DNA from: JABMOV01 sp964654545
GTDB taxonomy: Bacteria > Fidelibacterota > Marinisomatia > Marinisomatales > JABMOV01
Assembly (NCBI GenBank): GCA_964654545.1
Contig: CAZZIU010000010.1
Location: forward strand, 36,574 to 100,573
Direction: 5' to 3'
DNA length: 64,000 nt
A program made the position numbers and the translations under genes. The notes beneath the pieces were generated by a model. That model saw nothing but the letters and a program-made list of their open reading frames with translations, did not search any database and had not been told where the DNA came from. This document shows, in pieces, positions 61,918-64,000 of this stretch; position 1 is the stretch's first letter; every line of letters starts with the position of its first letter.

Positions 61918-62767
61918 GATTTTTCTCAATATCCTTTGGAGTTTCCTGCATGCGTAATCGCACATCGGAACGTTCCTGTTCAATTTTGGTATTATCTCCA
62001 CCTTTTTCTGCCAGAATATCCAATACTGCCAAGGCCTGGTAATACAACCCCTGCTCCTTGAAAACTCTGGCCAGCGTCAAGGTTGCCATTCTTGGGCTGA
62101 TATTAATGTTCGCATCTTCAGCCGTAATGCTAATATTTTCCATTTCGTTTTCCGTACCAATACTTTCTTGGGGGTCTTCTTCTGTCACCGGGGCTTCACT
62201 TTCGATTTCTTCAGCTTCCGGTTCATCGTCTAGCAAAACATCCTGGATTTCGACTTCTTCGTGAGACGCATCATCTCTTTCAGGTTCACCATCTTCCATA
62301 GTCGGTGGTTCATCCGATTGGGGTTCTTGCACGGGAGGTGTCACATAAATAGGTTCTGGACCTTTTGGAGGCGAAAGACGCTCAACCTCTTCCATTGCTT
62401 TTTCATGGGATGGTATAAGACGGAGAACTTTCTTCCATGATGCCAACACAGTGTTTGGAGACCGATCCAACATCGCCTGCAATTCAGCCAGTTCGATGCG
62501 CGCCTGGATGTGTGAGCGACTGAAATTCACAACATTCTTTAGGCATTTTTCGGTTTCGATTAAGTCGTCCAATTCATATTGAACTTTAGCAAGGATGTAC
62601 CAGCCGGCAGCATCCTCCGGATGATATTCAAGACCAATTTCGCAAACCTTTCTGGCTCGATCTAATTCATTATCATCAAGATAGTGTTCTGCCAGAACAG
62701 GGAACATGTACGTGTCGAGGTTTTCAGCAAAATAGCGCTCTAAGTCCTGTTTATTAGAGAGGTCCAT
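61910..62767 (-). CDS. TPR-repeat protein with acidic linker
   Basis: I use the ATG at 62767 (285 residues), 1 nt after the B12-protein stop (TAAAATG-like junction); upstream codons lie in that gene. TPR-like helices are at about 14-115 (AENLDTYMFPVLAEHYLDDNELDRARKVCEIGLEYHPED; AQWYILAKVQYELDD-like) and again at about 225-260 (MATLTLARVFKEQGLYYQALAVLDILAEKG). Between them lies a Glu/Asp/Pro-rich linker of about 80 residues. It is likely a cytoplasmic adaptor; partner unknown. Confidence 0.75.
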   Translation of the reverse strand: MDLSNKQDLERYFAENLDTYMFPVLAEHYLDDNELDRARKVCEIGLEYHPEDAAGWYILAKVQYELDDLIETEKCLKNVVNFSRSHIQARIELAELQAMLDRSPNTVLASWKKVLRLIPSHEKAMEEVERLSPPKGPEPIYVTPPVQEPQSDEPPTMEDGEPERDDASHEEVEIQDVLLDDEPEAEEIESEAPVTEEDPQESIGTENEMENISITAEDANINISPRMATLTLARVFKEQGLYYQALAVLDILAEKGGDNTKIEQERSDVRLRMQETPKDIEKNHE

Positions 62768-62768
62768 T

Positions 62769-63173
62769 TTATCTTCGATTTTCCTTGACCCAGGTAGTAA
62801 TATAATCGATGGTTTCCTGCACGGGGGTTCCAGGTCCGAACAGTTGACCAACGCCTTTTTGATTTAACTCTTCCATGTCTTTTTCAGGAATAATTCCACC
62901 ACCTGTAAGCAGAATGTCATCCAGCCCTTTTTCATTCATTAATTCTTTGACTCGAGGGAAAATTGTCATGTGTGCACCGGACAGAATAGACAGGGCAATC
63001 ACATCCGCGTCTTCCTGTAATGCAGCTGACACAATCATCTCCGGTGTTTGGCGTAATCCAAGGTAAATAACTTCCATCCCTGCATCACGGTAAGCGGCGG
63101 CCAGCACCTTGATTCCACGATCGTGCCCATCCAAACCGGGTTTAGCCATGAGAATTCGTATTTTGCGTTCCAT
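62769..63173 (-). CDS. Cobalamin-binding subunit of methylmalonyl-CoA mutase type (mcmA C-terminal domain)
   Basis: The 134-residue protein is a stand-alone B12-binding Rossmann domain. ILMAKPGLDGHDRGIKVLAAAYRDAGMEVIYLGL contains the DxHxxG motif whose His replaces the lower axial base of cobalamin. LSGAH and LTGGGIIPEKDMEEL follow. It is the small or C-terminal part of methylmalonyl-CoA or isobutyryl-CoA mutases; the large catalytic subunit is not in the window. AAGGA precedes the ATG by 8 nt. Confidence 0.93.
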   Translation of the reverse strand: MERKIRILMAKPGLDGHDRGIKVLAAAYRDAGMEVIYLGLRQTPEMIVSAALQEDADVIALSILSGAHMTIFPRVKELMNEKGLDDILLTGGGIIPEKDMEELNQKGVGQLFGPGTPVQETIDYITTWVKENRR

Positions 63174-63407
63174 TATGTTTTCCTTAAGAACATGAAATAA
63201 AAGTTACAAGTATGCCCCTCATAATACAAAGTCGCATTCGTTTGCAAAAAATGACAATTTTTAATCGCTTATTGATTAGCGGAGGAGATACTAATTTGTA
63301 ACAAATTATAAAAACACATAAAGGTCTAGTTTTTAATTAGCCGGACAAATTTGATGTAAATGCTAAGGTGATACTTTTGGTTACATTACAGATGAAGGAA
63401 AGGATGA

Positions 63408-63491
63408 ATGATGACCCTAAAAGGAAGTGCTGAAAGAATAAAAAGACTTACAGCCTGTTGGCGTGTGGATCAACGTACCGTTTACATATAA
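63408..63491 (+). CDS. Possible 27-residue small protein
   Basis: ATG-ATG at 63408 is preceded by AAGGAAAGG a few bases upstream, a good Shine-Dalgarno, and the frame runs to a TAA at 63489-63491. The peptide begins MMTLKGSAERIKRLTACW and is basic. Nothing else supports it; an ORF this short can occur by chance. Confidence 0.2.
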   Translation: MMTLKGSAERIKRLTACWRVDQRTVYI

Positions 63492-63512
63492 ATTAAAAAA
63501 TAATTGAAACAC

Positions 63513-63535
63513 ACCGGGTCTGATTTCTTCCCGGT
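63513..63535 (-). terminator. Intrinsic terminator after dtd
   Basis: ACCGGG (63513-63518) and CCCGGT (63530-63535) are perfect arms with an 11-nt loop. On the minus strand GTGTTTCAATTATTTTTTAA follows, T-rich but not immediate. It lies 6 nt beyond the dtd stop. Confidence 0.5.
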
Positions 63536-63541
63536 AAGAAA

Positions 63542-63991
63542 TTATATATTTGCTTTGCTATCAAGCACAAAGGTCACCGGTCCATCGTTCACCAATTCAA
63601 CTTCCATCATTGCACCAAATTCGCCGGACTGTGTGGGAATATCCCTGGCAGAAAAACGATTGATGAAATCATTATATAGTTTTTCACCTATTTCCGGTTT
63701 TGCTGCATGTATAAAGCTGGGCCGTCTTCCCTTACGCCAATCACCACAAAGAGTAAACTGACTCACCACCAGAACCGACCCGCCCACTTCCTGAATGGAT
63801 TTATTCATTTTTCCATGTTCATCATTAAAAATGCGAAAATTGGATATTTTATCGATTAGAAAGGCACTATCCGTTTCATCATCGCCAACCATTGCACCAA
63901 CCAGAAGGACAAGTCCTCCTTCGATTTTTCCAACTGTTTTTCCGCTAACCCGCACCAGGGCTTTCGAAACACGCTGCAAAACAACGATCAT
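63542..63991 (-). CDS. dtd: D-aminoacyl-tRNA deacylase
   Basis: The 149-residue protein has the full Dtd pattern: MIVVLQRVSKALVRVSGKTVGKIEGGLVLLVGAM, the catalytic-site SQFTLCGDWRKGRRPSF and the cross-subunit Gly-cisPro motif in VNDGPVTFVLDS. It frees D-amino acids (and glycine) from mischarged tRNA. The length is normal and the terminator follows directly. Confidence 0.96.
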   Translation of the reverse strand: MIVVLQRVSKALVRVSGKTVGKIEGGLVLLVGAMVGDDETDSAFLIDKISNFRIFNDEHGKMNKSIQEVGGSVLVVSQFTLCGDWRKGRRPSFIHAAKPEIGEKLYNDFINRFSARDIPTQSGEFGAMMEVELVNDGPVTFVLDSKANI

Positions 63992-64000
63992 GAAGATACC

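Larger units (their letters stand above)
63174..63541. other. 368-nt intergenic region
   Basis: No gene of normal size occurs here. It holds the leader of the B12-protein gene (minus strand), AT-rich sequence with no convincing promoter, a 27-codon ORF with a ribosome-binding site (63408-63491) and the dtd terminator hairpin (63513-63535). I see no cobalamin riboswitch B12-box. Confidence 0.6.

Noticed and set aside
63174..63407. Cobalamin riboswitch upstream of the B12-binding subunit
   Set aside because: No recognisable B12-box or long structured leader; also a mutase subunit is not a usual riboswitch target.
1..64000. CRISPR array, tRNA, rRNA, prophage or IS elements
   Set aside because: No regularly spaced repeats, tRNA cloverleaf-like sequences, integrase/transposase genes or terminal repeats were noticed by eye; a program scan could still find weak ones.

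Overview
The window is a dense bacterial chromosome segment (about 40% GC by eye, short intergenic gaps, many 1-17 nt gene overlaps) carrying about 68 protein genes on both strands. I saw no tRNA, rRNA, CRISPR array, prophage, transposase or IS element. Several things point to a Gram-negative, double-membrane bacterium: lipoproteins, LolA-like and FtsX-type machinery, many outer-membrane beta-barrels, and a MotB/OmpA-type protein. The gene mix is FabA, a DGGGP-synthase-like UbiA, DUF3667, a YaiO-like TPR-barrel and a Cas6b-like protein. Together with sigma70-like rather than Bacteroidetes-type promoters, this fits a marine FCB-group relative such as Neomarinimicrobiota (SAR406). That assignment is inference and was not tested.

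Layout. 1-9 kb holds a truncated FGGY kinase, an acidic-tailed membrane protein, ychF, fabA, an amidohydrolase with a SpoU methyltransferase, murI with a cell-wall amidase, and a di-haem cytochrome c peroxidase lipoprotein. 9-12.3 kb holds two overlapping genes for predicted outer-membrane barrels and two tiny paralogous membrane proteins bracketed by terminators, with a CRP-like site upstream. 12.3-19.6 kb is one minus-strand surface-glycan operon: FemAB-like/GNAT protein, Wzx flippase, sulfotransferase, acetyltransferase, deacetylase-like protein and two glycosyltransferases. 19.7-23.7 kb holds an EEP phosphatase/nuclease, a Qnr-like pentapeptide protein, an ABC-2 exporter, a GIY-YIG protein and a YdeI-like protein. 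23.8-36.6 kb is mostly housekeeping: eno-ftsB, motAB, folC, rho, a Cas6-like gene, an aminotransferase, rpmE, DUF1385, prfA, prmC and ubiA.

36.6-43.1 kb holds a CsgG-like protein, a DUF3667 protein, an NPP-type phosphodiesterase, a secreted protein of unknown function, pcm and two thioredoxin-fold proteins. 43.1-48.8 kb is a TetR-led operon with an outer-membrane barrel, a LolD-like ATPase, two FtsX-type permeases and a LolA-like carrier, i.e. a complete envelope-spanning lipid or lipoprotein trafficking system of unknown cargo. 48.9-55.8 kb has an OsmC protein and then a four-gene phosphorelay (Hpt, REC, hybrid PAS kinase, Hpt-REC-GGEEF-REC), followed by a TPR/YaiO-like barrel. 55.8-64 kb has a 970-residue metalloprotease-like/propeller/barrel protein, ubiE, a HAD hydrolase, a SAM methyltransferase, an M24 peptidase, a TPR protein, a B12-binding mutase subunit and dtd.

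Most notable items: (1) an orphan Cas6-like protein with a long charged tail, embedded between rho and an aminotransferase with no CRISPR in sight; (2) a phosphorelay in which each multi-receiver protein pairs one intact receiver with one that has lost the phosphoacceptor Asp (Ala in the kinase, Asn in the cyclase); (3) twin roughly 70-residue membrane proteins with their own terminators and a CRP-like operator; (4) the TetR-controlled Lol-like system; (5) the fused metalloprotease-like/propeller/barrel protein. Where an upstream in-frame extension looked spurious, the start was moved to a codon with a Shine-Dalgarno sequence or signal peptide, and the evidence says so.
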